Under the pieces are notes generated by a model. It ran no database searches, was not told the origin of the DNA, and saw nothing but the letters and a program-made list of their open reading frames with translations. A program made the translations under genes and the position numbers. A stretch of DNA of 33,295 bases from Chrysochromulina tobinii (taxonomy: Eukaryota; Haptophyta; Prymnesiales; Chrysochromulinaceae), in the NCBI GenBank assembly GCA_001275005.1, contig JWZX01003195.1:1-33295 (forward strand), written 5' to 3'. Positions 24,893-33,295 of this stretch are shown here, one piece after another. Position 1 is the stretch's first letter; each line of letters starts with the position of its first letter.

Positions 24893-26032
24893 TCAGTCCC
24901 CTCGGACACATCTCCTGGCCTCTATCGGCGGAAACACGCCCTGTGCAATGTACGTGGCCACCTGCTCTCTCAGAGTTGCCGCGGTCAGCTGGGGGCACTT
25001 GTATGCGAAGCCGGTTGTCTCGATCTCGTGGCCATCGACGCACAGGTGGTTGTGCGCGAGAAGCTCGGCATCGATGTACGGCGTGAGGATAGTGTCGCCG
25101 ACGCCCGCAGCCTTGCACATGTCCTTCCACGCCACCATGTGCTTCTCGTTGAACTCTTCGGCCACGAACCTGAGCCCTAGAACAGTCATTGCGCAGCTGG
25201 CCATGTTGCCCGCGAAGCTCGTCGAGATGCCGAAGATCTCCTCAAGGACCGCGGCCAGGTGACCCTGCGACGCGTCCGTTGCGTCAGCGAGGTTGTACAC
25301 GGGCGCGGGCGATGCGAGCAAGCACACGTGCCAGCACGCCGCAGCCACGTCGCGCACGTGCACAGTGTTCGTCTTGAGCTTGCGGTCCCAAGCGAAGCGC
25401 ATCTTCTCACCTAGGTACTTGTAGACGGCCGCGCAGAGAATGCGGGGAGAGAGGCCATTCACGTCTCCCGGACCATACATGCTCGCCGTCCGCAGCACCA
25501 CGAGCGGCAACCCGGGGATTTCGCGCAGGATCGACTCTGCTCGCAGCTTGAGAAGGGCCTGCTTTGTCCATGGCTTGAGCGTGGCCGACTCGGTCGAGGC
25601 TTTCTCACTCGAGTCGTACACTTGCGCCGTCGACAAGTCCACGAAACGCTTGACACCTTGCCTTTCGGCCGCCATGCCGCAGAGGGTCGCTACGTCCACG
25701 ATCCGTTGCTTGTACACATCGCCCTCGTGGCCATACGTGATGCTGTCGTAGGTAAGGTTGAAGACAACGTCGAAGCCGCCGCCCTCAAAGGCCTTGTCAA
25801 CGCCCGACTGCCGGGAGATATCCGCCTGCCGGTGCTCGACGGCCGGCGCCGTGAAAGCCTCCTTGAGGTCTGGAGAGAGGAGGGCCATTGCCGGAACGAG
25901 CTTGTCGACCACACGGATGCGGCTGACGCCTTGTTGCACGAGCAAAGCGACCAGGTGGCGACCCACAAAGCCACAGCCGCCGAGCAGCAGCACGGAGGGG
26001 CCAGAAGCAGGCGAGGGCGCGGATCCCGACAT
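24893..26032 (-). CDS. Extended SDR, NAD-dependent epimerase/dehydratase family
   Basis: A 379-residue Rossmann-fold protein of the extended short-chain dehydrogenase/reductase type, which act mostly on nucleotide sugars or sterols. The cofactor motif is VLLLGGCGFVGRHLVALL (residues 14-31, GxxGxxG). Further motifs are DVVFNLTYDS, the catalytic-Ser region VDLSTAQVYDSS (131-142), LRTASMYGPGDVNGLSP and NTVHVRDVAAACWHVCLLAS. In place of the usual YxxxK, the sequence reads QALLK (158-162), so the Lys is present but the Tyr position holds Gln. The chain length and C-terminal part resemble fungal and algal uncharacterised epimerase-like proteins. ATG 26032. No intron. The substrate cannot be inferred. 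Confidence 0.88.
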   Translation of the reverse strand: MSGSAPSPASGPSVLLLGGCGFVGRHLVALLVQQGVSRIRVVDKLVPAMALLSPDLKEAFTAPAVEHRQADISRQSGVDKAFEGGGFDVVFNLTYDSITYGHEGDVYKQRIVDVATLCGMAAERQGVKRFVDLSTAQVYDSSEKASTESATLKPWTKQALLKLRAESILREIPGLPLVVLRTASMYGPGDVNGLSPRILCAAVYKYLGEKMRFAWDRKLKTNTVHVRDVAAACWHVCLLASPAPVYNLADATDASQGHLAAVLEEIFGISTSFAGNMASCAMTVLGLRFVAEEFNEKHMVAWKDMCKAAGVGDTILTPYIDAELLAHNHLCVDGHEIETTGFAYKCPQLTAATLREQVATYIAQGVFPPIEARRCVRGD

Positions 26033-26369
26033 TGCGCGATGGTCAGCGAATCAGTATACGGCGGACGCTACGGGGCCATCGTCGCACTTCACGCGGCTTC
26101 CGCCCGCCCGCGATGCGCGCACTTCGCGTGTCGGCTTGCACCAATACGGCAACTCCTCGGACCAAGTTTCACTTTCGACGTCTAAGCGTTGTTCCGGTAA
26201 ATCGACGGTTATAAACAAATGACAAGTCGGTGCACGGTGATAAATCGCCTTAACGCTCGCAAGAACCTCCACCGTGACCTTCACCGGTTCATGCGATTGA
26301 TTATTGCGTCGTCTGAGATTGAGGATTATTTGCGAATGGGAATGCCCGCGGCCGCCCCGTTGCGAACGC
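26033..26369. other. Intergenic region, 337 bp
   Basis: Upstream of the SDR gene and downstream of the F-box-like gene. It is AT-richer at 26150-26340, consistent with promoter and 3' UTR sequence. Nothing else is recognised. Confidence 0.5.
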
Positions 26370-27911
26370 TCACGCGATGCGCTGCCTCCGCCGCGGGCTG
26401 CTCGAGTACAGGTTGAGGTCCTCCTCAGAGATCTTAGTGCCGCAGAACCAGCTGCGCGAGTGCGCCTGCCAGAGCTGCTTTATGGGCGTAAGCAGCGCCT
26501 CGCGCAACGTCTCTTGCATTGGGCGCTCGCCGCGCTCTTCGCACAGGTGGTCGTCGCGCACGTCCAGCGTGGAGAGCACGTGCTGCAGGTCGAGCAACTG
26601 CTGCATGAGCTGGCCCGACTCGATATCGAAGCCTCCCTGTGCCAGCACGCTGGCCGTCGCGCGCTGCACGTGCCGTCGCAGCGCCGACTCGATGCGTGGG
26701 TGGCACACGACAGCCTGCCGGAAGGCGGCATACCCCGCATGCAGCACCGAGGGCGTGTGCTGGTCCACGCGCTCTCTACAGCGCTCCGCCGCCAGGAGGC
26801 ACACGAGGTGCGTGCGGCACGTGCTCGCTGCGTGGTGCGCGAACGCGCCACACACGTGCGCGAGCCATCGCGAATAGGCGCGCCAGCTGTGCAGCAGGCG
26901 CACCAAGAGACGCTCGTCGGCCGAGGTGTCGTGCGCAGAGGCATGGGGGATCCCGATCGGGTTCCAGCGTGGCCTGCGAATGAGGGATCCCGATCGGGTT
27001 CCAGCGTGGCCTGCGAATGAGGGATCCCGATCGGGTTCCAGCGTGGCCTGCGAAGATGTCGAGGCGGTGGCGAATGACAAAGCGTATGCAGAGGCGGATG
27101 GGGAGGCGGAGGCGGATGGGGAGGCGGAGGCGGAGGCGACGGCGATGGCCTCGGATGCCGCATTCGAGGCGGCCAGATCCTCCAGGACCACAAATGCGTG
27201 TTGCTCGGAGCACTCGGTGAGGATCACGAGTACACACCTGTGGAGTAGGTGCCAATCGCGCGCGGCCAGAATGCTGCTGAGCTTGCGCGCCTGGGTGGGG
27301 TCGCGCTGGGTTGCATCGGGTGCCAGCAACGCCTCGAGCTTATCCCAGCCTTTCTGCAGGTAGGACCAAGAGTAGAGGTAGTCGGCCCTCGTGCGCGTGC
27401 ACCACTCTGCAAAGCGAGCGTAGCGAGGCTGCCGAGGTGCTAACGTCGCGCCACACGGCAGGCGCGGAGGCCGCTTAGGGTAGCGCGGGTGCGCACGCCA
27501 CGCGGCCGCCCAGTGTGCATCGGCTGACGCGGCCTCGCGCCAAGAGTGCGACACTGCTCGACTCACAACCAACTCGCGGGTCAAACCAGCTAACTGCGTG
27601 AGGACGGCGTACAGCACGTCGTCGGGCCACACGCCGCCGCCACGGAGCCACACAGCCGCGCCGCTGAGCTCCACGTGCTCCGACCCTGTGGAGTCGCCGC
27701 CATATTCCTGCACATCCTCTGCGATTCGTGGCACGTCCTCTTCCACCGACATGTTGTCTGTCGTGGGTGCTTCCGTCTCGCTGTCCAGGTCATCCAGGTC
27801 ATGCAAGAGCGCCTCGCGATCGTTGAGCAGTCCGCAGTTTGGTTCGTCACCACGAGGGCCTGATTGGAGGTCAGCCTTCCATGAAGGAAAGTCGAAAGAG
27901 ATTCGGATCAT
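26370..27911 (-). CDS. F-box-like protein with Cys/His-poor helical C-terminal domain
   Basis: The 513-residue product starts at ATG 27911; the frame continues upstream only to a GTG. An F-box-like segment lies at about 95-140: WPDDVLYAVLTQLAGLTREL followed by SRAVSHSWREAASADAHW, with the Leu/Pro, Val-Cys/Ser-Trp and terminal Trp spacing of F-boxes. F-box proteins link substrates to SCF ubiquitin ligases. The middle part holds an Ala/Ser/Pro repeat and a 37-residue segment made of three 37-bp DNA repeats read in three frames. The C-terminal 190 residues are predicted helical (LLVRLLHSWRAYSRWLAHV ... QLMQQLLDLQHVLSTLD) and unrecognised. No intron. Confidence is moderate for a real gene and lower for the F-box assignment. 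Confidence 0.58.
   Translation of the reverse strand: MIRISFDFPSWKADLQSGPRGDEPNCGLLNDREALLHDLDDLDSETEAPTTDNMSVEEDVPRIAEDVQEYGGDSTGSEHVELSGAAVWLRGGGVWPDDVLYAVLTQLAGLTRELVVSRAVSHSWREAASADAHWAAAWRAHPRYPKRPPRLPCGATLAPRQPRYARFAEWCTRTRADYLYSWSYLQKGWDKLEALLAPDATQRDPTQARKLSSILAARDWHLLHRCVLVILTECSEQHAFVVLEDLAASNAASEAIAVASASASPSASASPSASAYALSFATASTSSQATLEPDRDPSFAGHAGTRSGSLIRRPRWNPIGIPHASAHDTSADERLLVRLLHSWRAYSRWLAHVCGAFAHHAASTCRTHLVCLLAAERCRERVDQHTPSVLHAGYAAFRQAVVCHPRIESALRRHVQRATASVLAQGGFDIESGQLMQQLLDLQHVLSTLDVRDDHLCEERGERPMQETLREALLTPIKQLWQAHSRSWFCGTKISEEDLNLYSSSPRRRQRIA
26947..27057. repeat. 37-bp tandem repeat, three copies, inside the F-box-like CDS
   Basis: Units at 26947-26983, 26984-27020 and 27021-27057 are almost identical and each contains the perfect palindrome CCCGATCGGG. 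Because 37 is not a multiple of three, each copy is read in a different frame, but three copies (111 bp) restore it. Confidence 0.92.
27075..27140. repeat. GGCGGA-rich 18-bp repeats in the F-box-like CDS
   Basis: Short repeats of GGATGGGGAGGCGGAGGC type encode alternating Ala-Ser/Pro-Ser residues next to the 37-bp array. They form a low-complexity linker. Confidence 0.6.
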
Positions 27912-28045
27912 GCGCTTCCTGCACCCTCTCGCGCATGAACACCTCTCGTAAGGCACACACGCGCTTTTAAGGGAAGCTTTTTACAGAAGTGTGAATTGGC
28001 TGTTAATACTCCGCCTGGAGGATTTGTCTTTTTGCGTGCATCAAA

Positions 28046-30979
28046 CTACAGGTTATTCTTCTCCGCGAGCGCCGCACGGCGCAGCAGCGCGCCGGAGGCG
28101 CCGCCCGAGCGGCCGACGGCTGAGAAGCGCATCTCCGACAGCCGCTGGGCATGCGCGGCGCTGATGGCCTCCTGCTGCCTGCGCATGGCCTGCCAAGGCG
28201 TACCGTCCAAGGCGAACTCGGCGGCGGGCGCGGAAGCCCTCAGCGACGCCGGCGGTAGCGCGAGCTCTGGCGAGGAAGGACTGAGCTCGCGTTCCAACTG
28301 CCCCGCGTGTCGCATCAGGTCCAGTCGCCGCTCGGCGTCCTCCGCGCGCTCGCGCGCCGTGCTGAGCTCCTGCGCCGCGAGCTGCCGTTCGCGCCGCAGC
28401 GTCTCCGCGTGCTCCCGGGCGAGCGTGCGCATCGCCGCCTGGTGATGCTCCGCCGCGGTGCGCGCCGCCTGCTGCGCGGCCTCGAGGCGCGCGGCCGCTC
28501 CGGCGGATGCCTCGGCAGCAGCGCGTTCGGCGGCCTCATGGAGCACACTCGCGCTCGCCTTTGCCTCGGCCAACAGGGCGTCGTTGCGCTCGCGCTGCTT
28601 TGCAAGTTCCGCCTCGAAGGCCGCCGCCTGCGCCGCCGCGCGCTCGTGCGACGAGGCGAGCGCTCGCGCGTGCGCCTCCAGGAGTCCCTTCTGGGCAGCC
28701 TGAGCGTCGAGTCGGGTGCGCTCGAGGGCTGAGCGCGCCTCGTCGGCCGCACGCTGCACGAGTGCCTCGCGATCTCGGCTTGCATCTCGCTCCGCCGCGA
28801 GCTGTGCAGACCAGTGCTCCATCTCGCGCGCGTGCACGGCCGCCGCATCCTCCGCATGCCTCGCCGCCTCGAGACGGATGCGCTCAATCTGAGCAATGAG
28901 CTCCGCGCGCTCGGTTGCATGCGCCGCACGCTCAGCGGCCTGCTGCTCACGCTCAGTCGCGCGCTCAGCCGCACGCTCAGCCGCGCGCTCGCTGGCAAGC
29001 CGCTCGCGCTCGCTGGCATGCCGCTCGCGCTCACTCTCACGCTCGCTGGCATGCCGCTCGCGCTCACTCGCACGCTCGCTGGCATGCCGCTCGCGCTCAC
29101 TCTCACGCTCAGCTGCGCGCTCACTAGCATGGTGCTCGCGCTCGCTGGCATACTGCTCGCGCTCGACGCGCGCAGCCTCTCTCTCGACGCGCGCAGCCTC
29201 TCTCTCGAGCGCCAGCGCGCGCTGCCCCTCGGCAATCACGCCATTCCGTCCATCGACCGCCGCCGCGAGCTCCTGCCGACTCGCCGCCAGCTCCTCCTGC
29301 AGATACGCCACCCGCTCCTCCGAGCGCGCCGTGTGCTCGTTCGCCTGAGCGGTGTGAAGGGCTTGGGCGGCCGCCGCCGCGCGCAATTCGCTCACCTGTG
29401 CGGTCGCCTCGCGTGCATCAGCCACCGCCGTCTCGCGTGCCGCAATGAGCGCCGCCCGCTCCAGATCCCACCCCTGGATCGACGCGGCGAGCAGCTCGCG
29501 CGAGGCGCTGCCGGCGGCGTTGGCGGCGTTGGCGGCGTTGGCAGCAGCGGTGGCAGCGGCGGCAGCGGCGGCGGCTTGCTCACGCACGGCACTCACGGTG
29601 ACTGCAAGCTCGAAATCTCGCATCGGAGAGATCACCTCCCCGGCGAGCGCCGCGAGGAGAGCATACGTTCCCTCCATCGACAGCCCGACGCTCCTCAGCT
29701 CGGCAGCCGTCCGCAGCAACTCTGCGCCCTCGGCGGCGGCGCGCGCCCGCAGCGCGCGACCATCGACCTCCGCTTCGTGCAGCGCCGTGCCGAGCAGGCG
29801 TGCATCGAGCGCGAGCCGACGCGCCGTCGCCTCCGCCGCCGCCTGCGCCGCGCGTGCTGCCTCGGCCGCTGCCTCGGCCGCCGCCTCCTTCTCGACGGCA
29901 GCCCGGGACGCCGACTCAGCCTGAAGGGCGCGCCCTCGCCACCCCTCGAGGGGCTCGAGGTGCTCGGAACGGCGTGCGGCCTCCTCAAGCCTTCCGACGA
30001 GCTCGTGTGCGGCCTGCGCGAGGGCGGGCACGAGCTCGCGCGTCGCGCCCAGCCACTCCGCGTGAGCTGCCGCGCGCTCCGCCTCCGCCTCTTGCGACCG
30101 CTCGAGCAGCTCGCTCGCCGCGCGCTGAGCCTGGAAGAGCGCCTGACGCTCACGTGCGGCCTCGTCGCGTTCGGCGAGAGCGAGTGCATCGCTGAGCAGG
30201 GAGCATTGCACCGCCTGGCGCGCCGCGAGGCTCTCGAGGGCACCCCGCGCCGCGCCCTCCTCCTCAAGCCGCGTAGTTGCTGCCGTGAGCGCATCACCCG
30301 CCGCGTGCAGCTGCGCCGAGAGCACCTTGGCCTCGATCGTAAGCTCACTGGCCATCTCGGCGCGCGTCTGCGCGGTCTCCTCCGATGCGTACAGCCGCGC
30401 CTGCAGATCGCGCGCCATCGCCTTCGCGTCGTCCAGCGCGCGTTGTTGAGACGCGAGCGCCGTCGCCTTCTCCTCGTGCACAGCCTTCATCAGCATCTTC
30501 TTGTCGGAGCGCTGGCCCGCCTCGGCGCGCTCAAAGGTCAGGCGTGTCTCGCTGATGAGCTCCTGCAGCCGGGCGAGCGACGCGAGGATCGACTCCTCCT
30601 GCTTCTCAATCCGCTTGTGCAGCCTGATCGGCGGCGCCTGAGCAAGCGTCTCGTTGGCAGACGCGAGGCCGCTGGCGGTGCGCTGCTGCTCATGCAGCAG
30701 GTTGCCGAGTTCACTGCTGACTGCCTCACGCCACTCGGCCGCATCGGCGGACGCGTCACGCACCGCGAGCAGCTCGGTGCGCACCGCGTCGCGCCAGCCG
30801 TCAAGCAGCGGCTGCAGCTCCGCGGAGACGCGCTGGCAAACGAAGAGTTCCAAGTTGCTCGGCTGGCTGGCCGGGCGGTACTCGTGCGCTGGGATCGGAG
30901 GCGGCGTTGGCGAGGGCGAGGGCGACACGGGGCGGCCGCGGGTGGCCTTCGGAACGCTCACAAGAGTGCGACTGCTCAT
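28046..30979 (-). CDS. Long coiled-coil protein
   Basis: The 977-residue product starts at ATG 30979; the frame runs three codons further to a GTG. After a Pro/Ser-rich N-terminus (about 1-35) nearly the whole chain is Ala/Glu/Arg-rich heptad sequence, for example LSAQLHAAGDALTAATTRLE and LQEELAASRQELAAAV. A segment of 11-residue SERERHASERE-type repeats near the middle has alternating acidic and basic residues and may form a single stable alpha helix rather than a dimeric coil. The C-terminal 90 residues are less regular (SPSSPELALPPASLR, LSEMRFSAVGRSGG). No motor, kinase or membrane segment is seen. Cytoskeletal, basal-body or centrosomal proteins often look like this, but I assign no identity. 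No intron. Confidence 0.75.
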   Translation of the reverse strand: MSSRTLVSVPKATRGRPVSPSPSPTPPPIPAHEYRPASQPSNLELFVCQRVSAELQPLLDGWRDAVRTELLAVRDASADAAEWREAVSSELGNLLHEQQRTASGLASANETLAQAPPIRLHKRIEKQEESILASLARLQELISETRLTFERAEAGQRSDKKMLMKAVHEEKATALASQQRALDDAKAMARDLQARLYASEETAQTRAEMASELTIEAKVLSAQLHAAGDALTAATTRLEEEGAARGALESLAARQAVQCSLLSDALALAERDEAARERQALFQAQRAASELLERSQEAEAERAAAHAEWLGATRELVPALAQAAHELVGRLEEAARRSEHLEPLEGWRGRALQAESASRAAVEKEAAAEAAAEAARAAQAAAEATARRLALDARLLGTALHEAEVDGRALRARAAAEGAELLRTAAELRSVGLSMEGTYALLAALAGEVISPMRDFELAVTVSAVREQAAAAAAAATAAANAANAANAAGSASRELLAASIQGWDLERAALIAARETAVADAREATAQVSELRAAAAAQALHTAQANEHTARSEERVAYLQEELAASRQELAAAVDGRNGVIAEGQRALALEREAARVEREAARVEREQYASEREHHASERAAERESERERHASERASERERHASERESERERHASERERLASERAAERAAERATEREQQAAERAAHATERAELIAQIERIRLEAARHAEDAAAVHAREMEHWSAQLAAERDASRDREALVQRAADEARSALERTRLDAQAAQKGLLEAHARALASSHERAAAQAAAFEAELAKQRERNDALLAEAKASASVLHEAAERAAAEASAGAAARLEAAQQAARTAAEHHQAAMRTLAREHAETLRRERQLAAQELSTARERAEDAERRLDLMRHAGQLERELSPSSPELALPPASLRASAPAAEFALDGTPWQAMRRQQEAISAAHAQRLSEMRFSAVGRSGGASGALLRRAALAEKNNL
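28985..29165. repeat. 33-bp-type tandem repeats coding for SERERHASERE units
   Basis: Imperfect 33-bp units (and half units) built from CGCTCGCTGGCATGCCGCTC and similar blocks encode the Arg/Glu/Ser repeat of the coiled-coil protein. The 11-residue period corresponds to about three helical turns. Confidence 0.75.
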
Positions 30980-31204
30980 CCTGCCCACGGGACGCTCCAG
31001 TCTCTGTAGCCCTTCCTATTCACCGCGGGAGACGCAGACGGCCAGCAGGCGGTCGGGTGCGACTCATGTGCCATGGAAGTCCTCGGAATTGACATGAAAA
31101 CTGGCTGTGAACGTTTGGGTACTGTACATAATTCTGATTCGAACGACATTCAACGCGTAGAGGAATCAGGAGAGCACGATGAGGCCTGGAGCCAATCCAT
31201 TTCA

Positions 31205-31987
31205 TCATTTGCCGACAAATTTGCCAACGAGCTGTACAGCTCGGACTAGGTCTGCATCAGCACTGCCGGAGGGTGGCTCCCCATCTCCTGGCTGCCCATT
31301 TCGATTGGATCCGCCCTCTTTGTAGGCGTCGAGCTCTCCTGGCGGAGCTGCTGCCGGTCCGAGCTTCCCGAGCATCTTGAGCGCCTTGGCCAGTTCCGCG
31401 TCGGTGAAGAGCTCTTCTTCCTTTGGGGGGGCTGGCGGGGGTCCTTTGACGCCCGGTGGCAGCGGCGGCATGGTTTCGGGGATTGTCCAGCCACCAACAA
31501 GCTCGGAGGCATCGGCGTACGCTGCGTGCGCTGTCCTGGAGCGCTGCGCGTCGTCGAGCCTCTGCCGCAACTCCTCCTTGGTGAACCCACCGCTGTTCTC
31601 ATCCTCAAAGTGAATGTCCTCATCCTGTGACATCTTGCGCACCGCCTCTTGCCTCACTGCTTCGATCACGTCCTCCTTGCGCCGCGCGCGGCGCTGCATG
31701 GACTCGAGCAGCGCTGCCTTGTACTCCTTGGAAATGAGCGCATCCGCACTCTTGAGGAGCTTGGCGATGACCGATGGGCGAAGCTTGGGCGTGTCCTCGA
31801 CCACCTTGCAGAAGGATAGGAAGACTGGGCTCGCCTCGAGCTCGACCATGAGCTCGTCGCGTGTCTTCTTTGGCCGGCCGCGCAGGCTGATCTGGTGCTG
31901 GCGTAGCGCCGCGAGCACCGATCGCTCAGCCTCGGTGTATTCTCTGTCCGTATTCCCGAGCAAGTATTTTTTCTCTGGCACGCTCAT
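31205..31987 (-). CDS. Conserved-looking hypothetical protein with RGRPKK motif
   Basis: The 260-residue product starts at ATG 31987 ([20 protein letters not shown]). The open frame extends much further upstream but into sequence without protein character. An RGRPKK motif at about 37-42 resembles the AT-hook core (RGRP). It is followed by a helical, charged region ([20 protein letters not shown], then [20 protein letters not shown]), an acidic patch ([10 protein letters not shown]), a Pro-rich linker and a short C-terminal helix. The composition suggests a soluble, perhaps nuclear protein. I do not recognise the family. It is divergent from SF3B4 across 383 bp, so co-regulation with a splicing factor is possible but inferred. 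Confidence 0.65.
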   Translation of the reverse strand: MSVPEKKYLLGNTDREYTEAERSVLAALRQHQISLRGRPKKTRDELMVELEASPVFLSFCKVVEDTPKLRPSVIAKLLKSADALISKEYKAALLESMQRRARRKEDVIEAVRQEAVRKMSQDEDIHFEDENSGGFTKEELRQRLDDAQRSRTAHAAYADASELVGGWTIPETMPPLPPGVKGPPPAPPKEEELFTDAELAKALKMLGKLGPAAAPPGELDAYKEGGSNRNGQPGDGEPPSGSADADLVRAVQLVGKFVGK

Positions 31988-32370
31988 TCTTGCTGCGACG
32001 CAAGAGGAGGAGGACTCAACGTGAGCTCGCCTCCGCCCGCGTTCTCTCCTCCCGCGCTCGTGTAGGAATTTCCTACACGCACCGCTCGCACGCACGAGTT
32101 GCTCCACGGAAAGCGGGTTGCGAAGCAGGGGTTCGACCGCCGTCGCAAGCGCGTCCTTTTGAGCCCGCAACGCATACACCCGTGAGCTCACTACTACGGG
32201 TACTCGTGGGCGAACCGACGGGGCGCTCACGACAACTCTCTCGTGACCACTGTGGTGACACGTGCACTTGTGCACTCTCCCCGCACTGCAGGGTGCGCGC
32301 GCGGCCTCACGGACCACACGGCTGCGGGCCTCGAGTTGGCGATCAGTCGCAAGACGCGGCACACATCAGC
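31988..32370. promoter_or_regulatory. 383-bp divergent promoter region (orphan / SF3B4)
   Basis: The region between two opposite start codons has no obvious repeat, TATA box or second gene; the long minus-strand open frame through it looks non-coding. Both promoters should lie here. Confidence 0.4.
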
Positions 32371-33295
32371 ATGGCGGCGATGGAGCACGAGCGCAATCAG
32401 GAGGCCACGTGCTACGTGGGCGACCTAGACACCAAGGTTTCCGAGGCGCTGCTGTGGGAGCTGTGTTTGCAGGCCGGCCCAGTGGTGAGCGTGCACATTC
32501 CCAAGGACAAGCTCACGCAGCAGCACATGGGCTTCGGCTTCGTCGAATTCAAGGCAGACGTAGATGCCGAGTACGCGATCAAGGTACTCAACATGATCAA
32601 GCTCTTTGGCAAGCCGATCCGAGTGAACGCAGCTGCCAAGGAGCGCGACACGGTCGATGTCGGCGCCAACATCTTCGTGGGCAACCTCGATCCCGAGGTG
32701 GACGAGAAGCTGCTGTACGACACCTTCTCGGCGTTCGGCCTCATCGTCACGACGCCCAAGATCATGCGAGACCCCGACACGGGCGCGAGCCGCGGCTTCG
32801 GCTTCGTCTCGTTTGAGACATTTGAGGCCTCCGACACGGCCATTGAGGCGATGAACGGCCAGTTCCTGTGCAACCAGCCCATCTCGGTGACCTACGCCAT
32901 CAAAAAGGATTCCAAGGGCGAGCGCCATGGCTCGGCGGCCGAGCGCCTCCTCGCCGCCAACAACCCCAACCGCACCAGCTTGCGACCTAACCTCTTCTTC
33001 GCGGCGAGTGGAGCGGCGAGCGCACCACTGCCGCCTCTGGCGGTCGCGGCCGGCGTCGTGCCGGGCATGCCGCCGCCGCCGCCACCGCCGCCAGGATGGG
33101 GGAGTCAACCGACTGGTGCGGCACTGCCGCCGCCGCCCGGTTGGCCTCCATCGATGCCGCCGCCGCCGGGCATGCCGCCGCCGCCGGGCTTTCCTCCATC
33201 GATGCCGCCGCCTCCGGGCATGCCGCCGCCGCCGGGCATGCCGCCGGGCATGCCCCCGGGCATGCCGCCGCCGCCCACGATGCCGCCGCCGCCCG
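32371..33295 (+). CDS. SF3B4: Splicing factor 3B subunit 4 (SAP49), truncated by the window edge
   Basis: SF3B4 is part of the SF3b complex of the U2 snRNP and contacts pre-mRNA near the branch point. The visible 308 residues start at ATG 32371 ([20 protein letters not shown]). Two RRMs follow. RRM1 (about 13-90) has RNP2 CYVGDL and RNP1 [11 protein letters not shown]2 (about 98-177) has [39 protein letters not shown] and [18 protein letters not shown]. The diagnostic [19 protein letters not shown] follows, almost identical to the animal protein. The remainder is the usual Pro/Gly/Met-rich tail (GMPPPPG units), which runs off the window with no stop. No intron in the visible part. Identity is secure. 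Confidence 0.98.
   Translation, partial: MAAMEHERNQEATCYVGDLDTKVSEALLWELCLQAGPVVSVHIPKDKLTQQHMGFGFVEFKADVDAEYAIKVLNMIKLFGKPIRVNAAAKERDTVDVGANIFVGNLDPEVDEKLLYDTFSAFGLIVTTPKIMRDPDTGASRGFGFVSFETFEASDTAIEAMNGQFLCNQPISVTYAIKKDSKGERHGSAAERLLAANNPNRTSLRPNLFFAASGAASAPLPPLAVAAGVVPGMPPPPPPPPGWGSQPTGAALPPPPGWPPSMPPPPGMPPPPGFPPSMPPPPGMPPPPGMPPGMPPGMPPPPTMPPPP

Noticed and set aside
28814-31009. 731-codon plus-strand open frame
   Set aside because: Antisense shadow of the coiled-coil gene, whose Ala/Glu/Arg codons leave the opposite strand open.
31988-32362. N-terminal extension of the 260-residue protein (385 codons)
   Set aside because: The extra 125 codons begin without an ATG-supported conserved segment, look non-coding and would occupy the whole divergent promoter.
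1-33295. Transposon, provirus or secondary-metabolite cluster
   Set aside because: I found no transposase, integrase, reverse transcriptase, capsid, terminal inverted repeats or PKS/NRPS modules; the genes are unrelated housekeeping or regulatory genes.

Overview
This is a GC-rich, gene-dense stretch of a eukaryotic nuclear genome, most likely from a unicellular alga. I infer a haptophyte, with other GC-rich microalgae as alternatives. The evidence is spliceosomal introns with GTRCG donors, eukaryotic core genes (SF3B4, NudC, MAP kinase, Sec23-like, phospholipid scramblase, cytosolic-type glycerol-3-phosphate dehydrogenase), a signal peptide followed by an LRGG stretch on the dehydrogenase, and many minisatellites inside genes. 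I see no bacterial operons, rRNA, tRNA, CRISPR array or transposase.

Layout, left to right: a bacterial-type gene whose homologues are named 3-methyladenine DNA glycosylase (52-1065, +); a Sec23-like COPII gene with one intron (1300-3903, +); a HEAT/TOG-like repeat gene (4187-6385, -); a frameshifted FkbM-type methyltransferase (6543-7570, +); a phospholipid scramblase (8095-9228, +); a small membrane protein with an overlapping class II aldolase fragment (9480-9973, -); a one-intron multi-spanning membrane protein (10151-11022, -); a SET-domain methyltransferase (11111-12253, -) divergent from a methyl-CpG-binding-domain protein (12552-14774, +); a 1.3-kb spacer holding a 25-bp repeat array; a four-intron glycerol-3-phosphate dehydrogenase (16076-17902, +); NudC-like (18268-18837, -) divergent from a MAP kinase (19175-21065, +); an armadillo plus IQ-motif protein (21591-24327, -); an extended SDR (24893-26032, -); an F-box-like protein (26370-27911, -); a long coiled-coil protein (28046-30979, -); an unrecognised 260-aa protein (31205-31987, -) divergent from SF3B4 (32371 to the window edge, +). 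Seventeen protein genes in 33 kb, about one per 2 kb, arranged mostly as divergent and convergent pairs with 90-560 bp between them.

The genes do not form one pathway. The pairs most worth attention are SET/MBD (chromatin writer and reader across 298 bp), NudC/MAPK and SF3B4/orphan. The most unusual non-coding signal is the 25-bp array at 15089-15283: each of its seven full units carries an exact CC(A/T)6GG box, the target of MADS-box/SRF proteins, at a fixed 25-bp spacing between the MBD gene and the dehydrogenase. Other points are introns of 3n length without in-frame stops, an intron bounded by a 12-bp direct repeat, two possible N-termini for the dehydrogenase, a MAP kinase with a TQY activation motif and a large activation-loop insert, and three reading-frame breaks that may be real or assembly errors. 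Gene identities come from motif recognition by eye; no database search was run.
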